From: Phytoactinopolyspora alkaliphila
Lineage (GTDB): Bacteria; Actinomycetota; Actinomycetes; Jiangellales; Jiangellaceae
Length of the DNA stretch: 64,000 bases
Assembly (NCBI RefSeq): GCF_010550695.1
Contig: NZ_JAAGOB010000010.1
Span: 1-64,000, forward strand
Reading direction: 5' to 3'
Below are positions 1 through 8,850 of this stretch, piece by piece. Position 1 is the stretch's first letter; every line of letters starts with the position of its first letter. A model generated the notes under the pieces. It did not search any database and was not told where the DNA came from. It was given only the letters and a program-made list of their open reading frames with translations. The translations under genes and the position numbers were made by a program.

Positions 1-2
1 AC

Positions 3-71
3 CCTCACGCCCTCATCGCCCTGGCCATGCTCTCCCTCGGCGGCTACCGCCCAGCCCTCCCGGGCCGCTAA
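3..71 (+). CDS. Possible C-terminal end of an unidentified gene, cut by the window start
   Basis: One frame is open from the window edge to a TAA at 69-71. It would encode about 22 residues ending in Gly-Arg. It is too short to assign to a family. A mobile-element origin is possible because a perfect 40-bp inverted repeat follows 23 bases downstream, but nothing in the residues proves it. It may also be a chance open frame. Confidence 0.25.
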   Translation, partial: PHALIALAMLSLGGYRPALPGR

Positions 72-94
72 CCCACGGAAACGTCAGGAGAGCC

Positions 95-186
95 CTAAAT
101 GATCATGTAAACCATGTTTTCTCGTGCTTCACCATGCCTGCAGCCCTGGTGAAGCACGAGAAAACATGGTTTACATGATCATTTAG
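95..186. repeat. Perfect 40-bp inverted repeat with 12-base loop
   Basis: Bases 95-134 are the exact reverse complement of 147-186, separated by the 12 bases 135-146. The arms are AT-rich compared with their surroundings. The right arm contains the stop codon (179-181) and the last two codons of the acetoacetyl-CoA synthetase gene on the minus strand, so its transcript would end in a very stable hairpin. It could act as a terminator, possibly for both strands, or be a MITE-like or mobile-element end. The exact identity of the arms over 40 bp suggests recent formation or active maintenance. Confidence 0.9.
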
Positions 187-2182
187 GTGGGGGCTGGAGG
201 GAACGGGCGAGGGCGACGAACTCCTCGATGGACTCGGGATTGCGCAGGGCCTCCCGGCTGACCGCAGTTCGCGGATCGCCGCCGGAGAGGATCTTCTTGA
301 CCGGTACCTCGCACTTCTTGCCGTTCAGGGTCCGCGGGATGTCGCCGACGACGACGAACCGGTCCGGCACGTGACGCGGCGACAGCCCGGCGCGCAGCGC
401 GTGTCGCAGCCCGTCCTCGACCTCCGCCGGCCGTGCACCGTCTTCCAGGGCGAGGAAGCACAGCAGCTCGCCCTCCGTGTCCGCGCCGCCGGACGTGTCT
501 ATCACCAGGGAGTCGCGGACTCCGGGATCCGACTCGACCACCCGGTAGAACTCGGCGGTCCCCATCCGCACACCACCTCGGTTGAGAGTGGAGTCGCTGC
601 GGCCGTGGATCACCGCGGAGCCGCGGTGGGTGATCGTGATCCAGTCGCCATGCCGCCAGACGCCCGGGAAGTCGGCGAAGTAGGCCTCGCGTAGCCGGGA
701 GCCGTCGTCGTCGTTCCAGAAGGACACCGGCATCGACGGCATCGGCCGAGTCAGCACCAGCTCACCCACCTGGCCGACGACTGGGTGGCCGGATTCGTCG
801 TACGCCGCGACCGCCGCCCCGAGCGACGGCCGGGACAGCTCTCCGAGCCATACGGGTACGTCAGGCGACGGGCCGATGAAGCCGGTACACAGATCCGTCC
901 CGCCGGAGAAGCTGGCGATCTGCACGGAGGAGCCGAGGTTGGACTCCAGCCAGCGGAAGCCGTCGATGGACAGCGGAGCACCCGTCGAGCCGACGGTCCG
1001 GACCGACGACAGCCGCTGCCGGTCCAGGGTGAGACCGGCCTTCAGGCAGGCCTGGATGAACGGGGCCGAGGTGCCGAATACGGTGACCTGCTCGTCGGCG
1101 GCGACGTCCCACAGCGCGCTCATGCCCGGGTAGGCCGGACTGCCGTCGTAGAGCACCACCGTGCAGCCGACCAGGAGCCCGGAGACGACGAAGTTCCACA
1201 TCATCCAGCCGGTGGTGGTGAACCACAGGAAGCGGTCACCGGGGCCGGCGTCGAAATGCAGCGCCAGAGCCTTGATGTGCTCCAGCGTGATGCCGCCGTG
1301 TCCGTGGACGATTCCCTTGGGAAGCCCCGTGGTGCCCGACGAATACAGGATCCACAGCGGATGGTCGAACGGTACCGCCTCGAATTCCAGGGTGGCGCCG
1401 TGATGGGAGTCGATCAGGTCCGGCCATGGGATCCGGTTCGCCGACGCGGGCGGGACCTCTGGGGCGTCGTCGCCTGTGCTTCGGAGGTAGTCGATGACGA
1501 CGGTGCCCCGCAGCGTGGGCAGATTGGACTCGAGCTGGGCCGTCGTCGCGTGGACGTGATGGGTCTTCCCGTTGTAGACGTAACCGTCGATGGAGACGAG
1601 AACGGTGGGGTCGAGCTGCGCGAACCGGTCGGTGACGGCGCGGACGCCGAAGTCCGGAGAGCAGGACGACCAGATGGCGCCCAGGCTCGCCGTGGCGAGG
1701 AACGCGATCAGAGCTTCCGGTGAGTTCGGAACGAGGGCGACGACGCGGTCGCCGCGGCCGACACCCAGCGAACGCAGGCCCGCTCGGACAGCTGCCACCT
1801 TGCTCCGTAATTCACCGTGGGTGACGTGCTGGGCCTGGCCGTCCTCGCGGCGGAACACGACCGCCAGATCGTGGTCGTGCTTGCCGGGGGCCGGGCGAAG
1901 GGCGTGCTCGGCGTAGTTGAGAGTGCTGCCCGGAAACCAGCTGGCTCCCGGCACGGTGAGATCGCCGACGACCTCGGCCGGCTGCTCGTGGAACGCGACG
2001 CCGAAGTGCTCGGCGAGGGCGCCCCAGAAGGCCGCCGGCTCGTTGACCGACCATCGCCAGAGCTCGTCGTAATCAGCGGCGTCGACAATCCCGTGGGAGC
2101 GCAACCAGGCACGGAATCGACCCATCCCGCTCGAGGTGCTCTGCTCTGCTGTCGGCTTCCACACGACCTCGGGTTCGGTCAT
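179..2182 (-). CDS. Acetoacetyl-CoA synthetase (acetoacetate--CoA ligase)
   Basis: This 667-residue protein is an ANL-superfamily adenylate-forming ligase that activates acetoacetate to acetoacetyl-CoA with ATP. The phosphate-binding motif YSSGTTGLPKGIVHG lies near residue 279. The C-terminal subdomain carries NGKKCEVPVKK near residue 620, which contains the catalytic lysine. An N-terminal acetyl-CoA-synthetase-type region (FWGALAEHFG, SWFPGSTLNYAEHAL) and the length fit the acetoacetyl-CoA synthetase subfamily rather than acetyl-CoA synthetase. No Shine-Dalgarno is visible. A TAGATT hexamer ends 6 bases before the ATG, so the message may be leaderless. The stop codon lies inside the right arm of the 95-186 hairpin. 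The gene stands alone and has no obvious link to the downstream glycan and amidoligase locus. Confidence 0.93.
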   Translation of the reverse strand: MTEPEVVWKPTAEQSTSSGMGRFRAWLRSHGIVDAADYDELWRWSVNEPAAFWGALAEHFGVAFHEQPAEVVGDLTVPGASWFPGSTLNYAEHALRPAPGKHDHDLAVVFRREDGQAQHVTHGELRSKVAAVRAGLRSLGVGRGDRVVALVPNSPEALIAFLATASLGAIWSSCSPDFGVRAVTDRFAQLDPTVLVSIDGYVYNGKTHHVHATTAQLESNLPTLRGTVVIDYLRSTGDDAPEVPPASANRIPWPDLIDSHHGATLEFEAVPFDHPLWILYSSGTTGLPKGIVHGHGGITLEHIKALALHFDAGPGDRFLWFTTTGWMMWNFVVSGLLVGCTVVLYDGSPAYPGMSALWDVAADEQVTVFGTSAPFIQACLKAGLTLDRQRLSSVRTVGSTGAPLSIDGFRWLESNLGSSVQIASFSGGTDLCTGFIGPSPDVPVWLGELSRPSLGAAVAAYDESGHPVVGQVGELVLTRPMPSMPVSFWNDDDGSRLREAYFADFPGVWRHGDWITITHRGSAVIHGRSDSTLNRGGVRMGTAEFYRVVESDPGVRDSLVIDTSGGADTEGELLCFLALEDGARPAEVEDGLRHALRAGLSPRHVPDRFVVVGDIPRTLNGKKCEVPVKKILSGGDPRTAVSREALRNPESIEEFVALARSLQPPPK

Positions 2183-2242
2183 GGGCCAAATCTAGTGCAG
2201 GGCACGGCATGGGGCACCAGGGCCGGACACCGGCCGTGCCGC

Positions 2243-3322
2243 TCAGCCGGCGCCCGCGATGCCCTCCAGGGTGCGCACGAACAGCTCGGCGTCGGCGTCC
2301 CAGCTGTAGTGCTCGGTGACGGCCTTGCGCCCGGCGGCGGCCATCTGGTCGCGTTCGGCCCGGTCGGTGTCGAGACGGCGCACCGCGGCCTCCATCGCGT
2401 CCACGTCGCCGAACGGCACGACGACGCCGCAGCCGTGCCGCTGGACCAGATCGGCCGGAGCCGGATTTGGCGTGGTGACGATGGGCAGTCCGTAGGCCAT
2501 GTACTCGAAGAGCTTCGTGCCCGGGGAGTGGGCGTAGTTCGGCTGATCATGCAGGAGGTTGAGCCCGGCCAGTGCGCCGGGAAGTGCGGCGAGCGCCTGG
2601 TCGTTGGGGACGAATCCGTGCCACCGGACGTGCCCGGCGCCGTGGGCGGCCCGAATCTGGTCAGCGCAGTCGGCGTCGGCGTTGCCGATCAGGTGCACCT
2701 CGATGTCCGGGGCGAGCCGCCGCCCGAGCTCGGCCAGCTCCGAGGCGCCTCGCGCCTGGGTGATGCGGCCGAGGTACACCACCCGGCCACCCGACTCGAC
2801 GTCGAGGTCTTCGGGCTCGACGACGCTGTTCCGGATCACCGGATGGGCTTTGCGGAACCGCCGCACGTAACCCTCCTCGGCCAGGAGAAGGGTCATCCGG
2901 TGCTCGGCGCGCCGTTCGACGGCACCGATCAGGGCCGCGGCCACCGGCCGGACCGGCCGTGGCAGCCACGGCTTCATCCGGACCGCGGCCACCGTGTCCT
3001 CGTGAACATCCCAGACCAGGCCGGGGTGGCTGAGACCCGCGGCCGCGAACAGCAGTTCGGGGTCGTGCATGAGGATCACGTCGAAGTCCGCGGCGCGCCG
3101 GCGTAGGAGCGCGCGGGCGGCGCGTAACGCTCGAAGCCGGTGCATCCCGCGGGCACGCGGGATGTCGATCGACCTGATGTCGGCGGGGATCGCCCGGTCG
3201 TAGCCGCTGAACGGGGCCGCGAACGTGACCTCGTGCCCGGCGTCGCGCAGGGCGGCGATCTGCTTGTGCCGGATACGAGTGTCTTCGGGGTCGTGCACGA
3301 CGGTCAGCACCAGGACGTTCAC
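2243..3322 (-). CDS. GT4-type glycosyltransferase
   Basis: This 359-residue protein has a GT-B fold. It would transfer a sugar from a nucleotide donor in the cytoplasm. The N-terminal domain starts VNVLVLTVVHDPEDTRI. The C-terminal nucleotide-binding domain carries PGTKLFEYMAYGLPIV, in which the conserved Glu sits in the donor-binding position typical of GT4 enzymes. I chose the GTG at 3322 because the fold begins there and a TAGGCT hexamer ends 7 bases upstream (leaderless type). A TTG 30 bases further upstream is possible but has no ribosome site. It follows the nucleotide-sugar dehydrogenase by 60 bases on the same strand, which suggests that the two act on one glycan. Donor and acceptor are unknown. 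Confidence 0.85.
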   Translation of the reverse strand: MNVLVLTVVHDPEDTRIRHKQIAALRDAGHEVTFAAPFSGYDRAIPADIRSIDIPRARGMHRLRALRAARALLRRRAADFDVILMHDPELLFAAAGLSHPGLVWDVHEDTVAAVRMKPWLPRPVRPVAAALIGAVERRAEHRMTLLLAEEGYVRRFRKAHPVIRNSVVEPEDLDVESGGRVVYLGRITQARGASELAELGRRLAPDIEVHLIGNADADCADQIRAAHGAGHVRWHGFVPNDQALAALPGALAGLNLLHDQPNYAHSPGTKLFEYMAYGLPIVTTPNPAPADLVQRHGCGVVVPFGDVDAMEAAVRRLDTDRAERDQMAAAGRKAVTEHYSWDADAELFVRTLEGIAGAG

Positions 3323-3382
3323 GAGAGCGAGCCTATCTGTTTCCGGTCCCAATGATCATGGAGAGGAAGGAGAGAGGCGGCG

Positions 3383-4645
3383 TCAGAGGTGCTCGACGTG
3401 GTCGGAGACGGGCGTGATGCCTCGGGTATCGAAGACCCGGCCGGCCTTCTTGGCGATCATCTCGCCGTCGTACTGGCTGTGGCCCTGCAGGACGACGGTG
3501 ATGTCGGCCGCGGCGATCGCGGCGTCCAGATCCGGAACCCGCTCCAGGTCACCGTTGTCGACGCGCCAGGTCGCCACGTGCGGATCGTGGAAGACGACGT
3601 CGGCGCCGAGAGCCATCAGCCGGCGGGCAACCGGCACCGCCGGGGACTCGCGCTGGTCGGCGATGTCCTGCTTGTAGGTCACGCCGAGGAGCAGCACGGT
3701 GGAGCCGTTGACGGCCTTGCCGTCCCGGTTGAGCATGTTCTGGATGCGCTGTGCCGTGTAGGTGGGCATGGTCGCGTTGATCTCCTGCGCCAGCTCCACG
3801 AAGCGGAACGGGTAGCCCAGCCGGGCGCGTACGTTGTGGCTGAGATAGTTCGGGTCGATCGGGATGCAGTGCCCGCCTACGCCCGGGCCCGGATAGAACG
3901 GCTGGAAGCCGAACGGCTTGCTGGACGCGAGCCGGATGACGTCCCAGAGGTCGATGTCCAGCTCGTGGCAGAACATCGCCATCTCGTTCACCAAGGCGAT
4001 GTTGATGTGACGGTAGGTGTTCTCCAGCAGCTTGGCGGTCTCGGCCTCGCGGGTGCCCCGCGCCTCGACGACGGTGTCGACGAAGTGCCGGTAGAACTGC
4101 GCCGCCCGGGCCGTGCACGCAGGCGTCTGACCTCCCACGACCTTCGGAGTGTTGCGCATGCCGAAGGTGGGGTTCCCCGGGTCGATCCGCTCCGGAGAGA
4201 AGGCGAGATGGAAGTCCGCACCGGCGACGAGCCCGCCGCGCTCGAGAATGGGCCGGACCACCTCGTCCGTGGTGCCCGGGTACGTGGTGGATTCGAGAAT
4301 GACGAGCATGCCGGGCCGGAGGTGGGCAGCGATCGTCTCGCAGGCCGAGATCACGGCGCGCAGGTCCGGCCCGCCCTCGTCGGACAGCGGCGTCGGCACA
4401 CAGACGACGACCGTGGACGCGGAGGCGATGCCAGCGGCGTCGGTGGTAGCCGTGAAGCCGGCGGCCAGCATCGACTCCACATCGGAGTCCTCGAGGTCGT
4501 CGACGTGGGAGCGGCCGGCATTCAAGCCGTCGACGACGTCCGGGTTGAGATCGAACCCGAGCACCGTGAGCCCGGACCGGCTCGCTTCCTGGGCCAGCGG
4601 CAAGCCGACGTATCCCAGGCCGATCACCGCGAGATCTGCGGCCAT
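3383..4645 (-). CDS. Nucleotide-sugar 6-dehydrogenase (UDP-ManNAc/UDP-Glc dehydrogenase family)
   Basis: This 420-residue enzyme oxidises C6 of a UDP- or GDP-linked sugar to the uronic acid with NAD. The Rossmann motif GLGYVGLPLA lies at about residues 7-16. The conserved lysine region is AKLLENTYRHINIALVNE. The catalytic cysteine lies in PGVGGHCIPIDP near residue 259, and the C-terminal UDP-binding domain has LLGVTYKQDIADQRESP. Residues resemble the WecC/UDP-ManNAc branch, but substrate cannot be fixed. The start is set by AAGGAGG just upstream of the ATG at 4645; a longer open frame lacks this signal. An 18-bp palindrome lies in the leader. With the neighbouring glycosyltransferase and ATP-grasp genes it would supply a uronic acid, whose carboxyl group could be amide-linked (inference). 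Confidence 0.9.
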   Translation of the reverse strand: MAADLAVIGLGYVGLPLAQEASRSGLTVLGFDLNPDVVDGLNAGRSHVDDLEDSDVESMLAAGFTATTDAAGIASASTVVVCVPTPLSDEGGPDLRAVISACETIAAHLRPGMLVILESTTYPGTTDEVVRPILERGGLVAGADFHLAFSPERIDPGNPTFGMRNTPKVVGGQTPACTARAAQFYRHFVDTVVEARGTREAETAKLLENTYRHINIALVNEMAMFCHELDIDLWDVIRLASSKPFGFQPFYPGPGVGGHCIPIDPNYLSHNVRARLGYPFRFVELAQEINATMPTYTAQRIQNMLNRDGKAVNGSTVLLLGVTYKQDIADQRESPAVPVARRLMALGADVVFHDPHVATWRVDNGDLERVPDLDAAIAAADITVVLQGHSQYDGEMIAKKAGRVFDTRGITPVSDHVEHL

Positions 4646-4665
4646 GCCTGCCTCCTTGTGCTTCG

Positions 4666-4683
4666 AAGAGCGCGCGCGCTCTT
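4666..4683. promoter_or_regulatory. Perfect 18-bp palindrome in the dehydrogenase leader
   Basis: The 18 bases at 4666-4683 equal their own reverse complement: AAGAG, then alternating GC, then CTCTT. The palindrome sits just upstream of the ribosome site of the nucleotide-sugar dehydrogenase, in the 111-base gap after the ATP-grasp gene. It could be an operator for a dimeric regulator or an RNA hairpin that tunes the downstream part of the operon. Function is not known. Confidence 0.6.
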
Positions 4684-4747
4684 GACGTCGTCGTCCACTA
4701 TGCCCGACTCGAGGGCAGAGAGCACGACCCGGCCTGGCCGGTAACGA

Positions 4748-4767
4748 CCGCACACACTACTGTGCGG
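4748..4767 (-). terminator. Hairpin at the end of the tandem ATP-grasp gene
   Basis: Seven-base arms (CCGCACA at 4748-4754 and TGTGCGG at 4761-4767) flank a 6-base loop and span the stop codon (4757-4759). No T-run follows. It may attenuate read-through or protect the 3' end of the message. Confidence 0.4.
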
Positions 4768-7000
4768 GCCGCCCCTCTATCGGCAGCACATAACGCTGGC
4801 AGCCGAGCAGCTGTTCCGCGGCGGCGTCGTATGCCGGCCCGGCGGACCCGTAGCCCGGGTACGCGAACTCGGCGAGAATGGGGTCGGTGTCGAAGCCGGA
4901 GACGGCCCAGGTCTGGCTCTCGCCCGGAGTGGCCGGCGCCTGCACCGCGAATGTGACCGCGGCCAGCGGCACCGTCCCGATGAATCCCAGCAGCACCCTC
5001 GCCGCGGGCGCCAGTTCGGGGTACGGGCAGCCGCTGAAACCGAAGGTGTCGGCCCCGACGGACATGAGCGGGGTCCGGGCCAGCCGGATCACGGTCCCGG
5101 CGGCCGGAACGTCGTCCTTGCGGAGACCCTTGCGGGCCAGCCCGTCCTCCGACAGCAGCGATGCCTTGACCGGGAAGTGACGCAGGTACGGGTGGGCCGC
5201 CCGGCCGGCGAGCTTCTGGTCGATCAGCTCGCCCAGCGACGACGTGCCGTCCCCGGTCACCACCGGGGGGCTGATCACGACCGATGACACCAGCTCACCA
5301 CCGGCCAGCAGCAGCTTGCACTCCGCGCCCGCGGGCGCTTGCTGGACCGTGACGGCCGTGGTCCCCTGGGGTAGCCGGGACCAGGCCTGGTCCAGGTCGG
5401 CCGCGGTGGTGAACCGGATGGTACGGGCGTCGCCCTGGGTGTCTCGTCGAGCTCGCATCCGCCACGGTCCTGGATGCTCGCTGACGAGGGCACGCACGTC
5501 GTGCAGTGTTGCGGTATCGAACCGCTGGCGCACGAGAGCGGGCAGGCCGGCTGCCCTCAGCAGGCCACGGAGCACCGCCGACGCCGTCGATGCCGCGTCG
5601 GCGAACATGGTCCGGCCGCTCCGCTCGAAGATCTCTTCCCGATCCCCACGACGTGCGTAGACGAGTTTCCCCTGGTATTGGACATCGTCGAAGCCGCCTC
5701 GCAACAGCCGAGGCCGCAGCTCGCGCTGGTCGAGACCGCGGGGCGAGCCGGCTCTGGCGGCGTCACCGGGCCACGGCGTGCCGGAAATTTCGGACGACGA
5801 CGCGGCCTGGTCGACGAGCTTCTCCGGAGCCGGGGCCGACACCGCGATCCGCTGCTCGGCGGCCGGGGTGGGATCGAGCCGGAAGGGACTGGCGCGCAGG
5901 TCGTCGCCGGCCCGGAAGAAGTAGCCTTCGACGGCCTCGTCGCCGGTGTCCACGGGCTCCCCGAACAGCGGGAAGATGTGGATCGGCATCTCGTTGTTGA
6001 GGTTGACCTCACAGACGATGCAGCGCTGCTCCTCCGGTGGGGCGTCGAACCGTTCCAGGAGGATGTCGATCCCGGCGTGATACGCGCTGGGCAGGCAGGC
6101 AGCCGCCCGCTCGGCCAGCCGGAGGATGCCGGGGTGCACCACGTCCACCAGCTCGTAGCTGTCACCACCCGACGAGAGATTCGCCTTGAAGTGCAGGAAG
6201 ACGCGTTGTCCGGCCTCCGGGACGCTGTCCGGCGTCATTCCGCGCAGCTCGAGATGGTGCTCGGTGAAGGGGTTGATCTGGATGGGGCAGTGCCGCAGGT
6301 ACGCGTTGCCGGCCCGGACCTCGTTCTTGCGCTCGATCAGTTGACGGATGCTCGACGTGCCGTCACCGACGACGTTGGCGGGGACCCGCAGCATCGCCGC
6401 GACCGCGCGTCCGGCGATGGTCATGATCCGCAGGTCGATCCCCGCGACCATCTCCTCGACAAGGACGCGTCGCGCCATGGCGAACGCCTCTTCCGCGGCC
6501 GGCTTCAGTTCGGCATCATCCCGGATGTCGACCGTGACCCCTCTGCCGCCGCTGCCGTTGATCGGCTTCACGACCGCGGGAGCACCGACTCGCCGGAAAC
6601 TCTCGAGCGCGCCGTCCAAGCAGTCGACCACCTCGCCACGCGCGACGGGCAGGCCCTGATCGACCAGGATGCGCTTGGTGATGAGCTTGTTGTTGGTGAC
6701 GATCCGGTCGAGCCCGGTCAGCCGCGAACTCATGTTCTGGAAGAAGCCCACGGCGAGATCGCCGTGCCGGATGATCTGAGTCTGGGGTGAGATCCGGATG
6801 GACTCCAGGCCCCGGCGGTCGGCTGCGCTGCGGAGCATGGCCGCGTCGAGAGCGCGCTTTCCTACCTTGTGCTCAAGTTCGTAGGAGCGGGGCTGGAGGT
6901 GTTCGAGTTTCGCGAGCGCCGCGTTGATCAGCGATTCGACGTCTGCGGGCGCGGCGGAGGGGCCGGAGCCCGCGCCGTGGTGCTGGGTAAGTGGGGGCAT
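4757..7000 (-). CDS. Tandem ATP-grasp amidoligase, cyanophycin-synthetase-like, second half degenerate
   Basis: This 747-residue protein contains two copies of the ATP-grasp fold found in the N-terminal half of cyanophycin synthetase. Copy one (about 100-360) keeps the set: phosphate loop VVKPINGSGGRGV, signature VVGDGTSS, the GGDS segment before VHP, and metal motif CEVNLNNE. It should form an acyl phosphate and then an amide bond. Copy two (about 437-737) retains VTGDGTSS and the flanking helix but has RARRDTQGDA in place of the lysine-glycine loop and no Glu-x-Asn, so it is probably not catalytic. No Mur-ligase domain follows, unlike CphA. The ATG at 7000 has only a weak ribosome site. It opens a minus-strand operon with the dehydrogenase and GT4 genes and is divergent from the asparagine-synthetase-like gene. 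Substrate unknown. Confidence 0.85.
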   Translation of the reverse strand: MPPLTQHHGAGSGPSAAPADVESLINAALAKLEHLQPRSYELEHKVGKRALDAAMLRSAADRRGLESIRISPQTQIIRHGDLAVGFFQNMSSRLTGLDRIVTNNKLITKRILVDQGLPVARGEVVDCLDGALESFRRVGAPAVVKPINGSGGRGVTVDIRDDAELKPAAEEAFAMARRVLVEEMVAGIDLRIMTIAGRAVAAMLRVPANVVGDGTSSIRQLIERKNEVRAGNAYLRHCPIQINPFTEHHLELRGMTPDSVPEAGQRVFLHFKANLSSGGDSYELVDVVHPGILRLAERAAACLPSAYHAGIDILLERFDAPPEEQRCIVCEVNLNNEMPIHIFPLFGEPVDTGDEAVEGYFFRAGDDLRASPFRLDPTPAAEQRIAVSAPAPEKLVDQAASSSEISGTPWPGDAARAGSPRGLDQRELRPRLLRGGFDDVQYQGKLVYARRGDREEIFERSGRTMFADAASTASAVLRGLLRAAGLPALVRQRFDTATLHDVRALVSEHPGPWRMRARRDTQGDARTIRFTTAADLDQAWSRLPQGTTAVTVQQAPAGAECKLLLAGGELVSSVVISPPVVTGDGTSSLGELIDQKLAGRAAHPYLRHFPVKASLLSEDGLARKGLRKDDVPAAGTVIRLARTPLMSVGADTFGFSGCPYPELAPAARVLLGFIGTVPLAAVTFAVQAPATPGESQTWAVSGFDTDPILAEFAYPGYGSAGPAYDAAAEQLLGCQRYVLPIEGRPAQ

Positions 7001-7164
7001 CTGCTTCTACTCGAGGGGGTCAGCGGATCAGGTCTGTGATGTATCTGTGACCCTACTCCTAGCCGACGCCATCAGCGGCAGGCGGTGACTCCTGGTGCAG
7101 CGCACGGTCACATTCGCGGGTGAAAGGTGGGGTTTGCGCGCGATCCGCCGGCAGGCAGGAGAGG

Positions 7165-8850
7165 ATGGGGCACATGCAGGTCGAACGATCCAGACGGGCC
7201 ATCGGAATGTGCGGACGGGCCGGCCCGGGTGACGCCACCCGGGTCGACACCATGTCCGAGCTCCTCGGCGGGGTGCGGTCACTGTTCGAGGGCACTATGG
7301 GGGCGTTGCGTGCCGACGCCGGCGCCGTGCGGTGGCCGGGCACTCGTCGTTCCGCCGTCTCCTGGTCGCCTACCCCTCTGCCGGCGAACCTCCCGCCCGA
7401 CGCGGCGGCGGCGGCCGAGCACCATGACGCGTTCTCTCTGGTGACTGACCCCACCTCGGCCCGGATGTACGCCGGCGTCTCCGGTGCCGTGCCGGTCTAC
7501 GCCGACATGGATGCCGGAACGAGCGACGGTGTGTTCTTCTGCACACGCCTCGAGCCGCTGGCCCGGACCCGCGGCGCATCCCTCCGCCCCGACTGGCACG
7601 CGTGGGCACACATCCTGGCGGCGGGGGGTCCCCTGGAGGGCAGGACGACGTTCGCCGGAATCCATCGGCTGCAGCCGTGGAGCCGGGTGAGTGTCGAGGC
7701 GGGCGGCCGGCCCGCGATGACGGCTTCGGGCTGGCCGTGGCTGGAGGTCGCTCAGTCCGGAAGCGCGTCGGTCGACGCGGTGGGCGACGCGTTGGCCCAT
7801 GTCATCGCCGAGCTGAGTTCACGTTCCGCGGTGGCGTCCCTGCTGAGCGGCGGCTGGGACTCCCGCATCCTGGCTGCCCTGGCGGCCCGGTCCGCGGCGT
7901 CTCCGGGAGCCACGGGCGACCCGCTGGTGGCCTGGACCACCTCCTCCGACACCGGCACGGTGATGGAGGAGCTCGTGGCGGCGAAGGTCGCGGAGCACCT
8001 CGGCGTGCGGCATCGGGTGCTACCGCCACGTCACGAGGCGTTCGCCGAAGACCTGGACTATTTCGCCCGCTCGGCGGATTATCAGACCTCTTTCCATGTC
8101 TGGCTGGTGCCGCTCGCCCGGGCCTTGGTCGGCTCGTCGGCGACCGTTCTCGACGGACTCGGCGGCGGCCTGTTCGTCGGAGGTGCCTTTCCCGACGACG
8201 AGTCGGGCCGCCCGGCGGTCGATCAGCGGTTCGACCGGCTGGCCCGCTACCTGAAGGGTGCGGAGGAGATCTTGGCGCCCGGGGTCGTGGCGCAGGTCCG
8301 GGAGCGCACGTGGGCGGCCTTCGAGCAGGTCGCCGAGCCGCTCGCCAAGCATCCGTTCGGCAGCACGTTCACGGCGTACCTGACCCGGACGTTGCCGGGC
8401 ATCAGCCTGGCGCCCTACGGCCTGATGGCGTCGTCCGCGCCCGTGGCGACGCCGTTCGTCAACAACGCCGTGGTGACCGCGGCATTGGCGATTCCGCCGG
8501 AGCTGCATCGCGCGGGCCGGCTCTACCCGCAACTCATCCGGCGCACGGACGCCTACCTGGCCGAGCTTCCGACCGCTGCGGATCTGACGCCGCGCGAGCG
8601 GCAGCTGCCCAGGCGGGTCTCCTCGGAGGCGGCCGCGCGGCACCTGCGGGATCTGGTGACGCGTGAGCCGGTCCGCGAACTGCTGGCTCCGGGACTCGCC
8701 GGCGCCGACATCGGGGTGTGGCGACGGCATCTCGACAACACCCGGCATCAGCATCTGATCCGCGGTCTGGCCACGCTCTCCCTCTGGCTGGACCACTATG
8801 CGGACGTGCTGAGCAGTGCCGATGTCGACGAGTTGATGGGGCGAGGATGA
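7165..8850 (+). CDS. Asparagine-synthetase-like PP-loop protein with degenerate N-terminal domain
   Basis: This 561-residue protein has the ATP pyrophosphatase (PP-loop) motif SGGWDSRILAAL near residue 229. That motif is used by asparagine synthetase B and lasso-peptide cyclases to adenylate a carboxylate before amide formation. The preceding region (VTDPTSARMYAG, EPLARTRG, GIHRLQPWSRV) resembles the beta-sandwich of class II glutamine amidotransferase proteins, but a processed N-terminal cysteine is not evident. Ammonia may therefore come from elsewhere, or the nucleophile may be an amine. The start at 7165 follows AGGAGAGG closely; an internal ATG at 7207 beginning Met-Cys-Gly is an alternative. 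Its stop overlaps the next start (ATGA). In this locus it could amidate or ligate a carboxylate of the polymer (inference). Confidence 0.75.
   Translation: MGHMQVERSRRAIGMCGRAGPGDATRVDTMSELLGGVRSLFEGTMGALRADAGAVRWPGTRRSAVSWSPTPLPANLPPDAAAAAEHHDAFSLVTDPTSARMYAGVSGAVPVYADMDAGTSDGVFFCTRLEPLARTRGASLRPDWHAWAHILAAGGPLEGRTTFAGIHRLQPWSRVSVEAGGRPAMTASGWPWLEVAQSGSASVDAVGDALAHVIAELSSRSAVASLLSGGWDSRILAALAARSAASPGATGDPLVAWTTSSDTGTVMEELVAAKVAEHLGVRHRVLPPRHEAFAEDLDYFARSADYQTSFHVWLVPLARALVGSSATVLDGLGGGLFVGGAFPDDESGRPAVDQRFDRLARYLKGAEEILAPGVVAQVRERTWAAFEQVAEPLAKHPFGSTFTAYLTRTLPGISLAPYGLMASSAPVATPFVNNAVVTAALAIPPELHRAGRLYPQLIRRTDAYLAELPTAADLTPRERQLPRRVSSEAAARHLRDLVTREPVRELLAPGLAGADIGVWRRHLDNTRHQHLIRGLATLSLWLDHYADVLSSADVDELMGRG

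Noticed and set aside
3-71. Transposase end at the left edge
   Set aside because: Only about 22 residues are visible and no family signature can be shown, so it is listed only as a possible fragment.
7207-7215. Met-Cys-Gly start of the asparagine-synthetase-like protein as a class II amidotransferase N-terminus
   Set aside because: The residues after it do not continue the glutaminase pattern and no ribosome site precedes it; 7165 has one.
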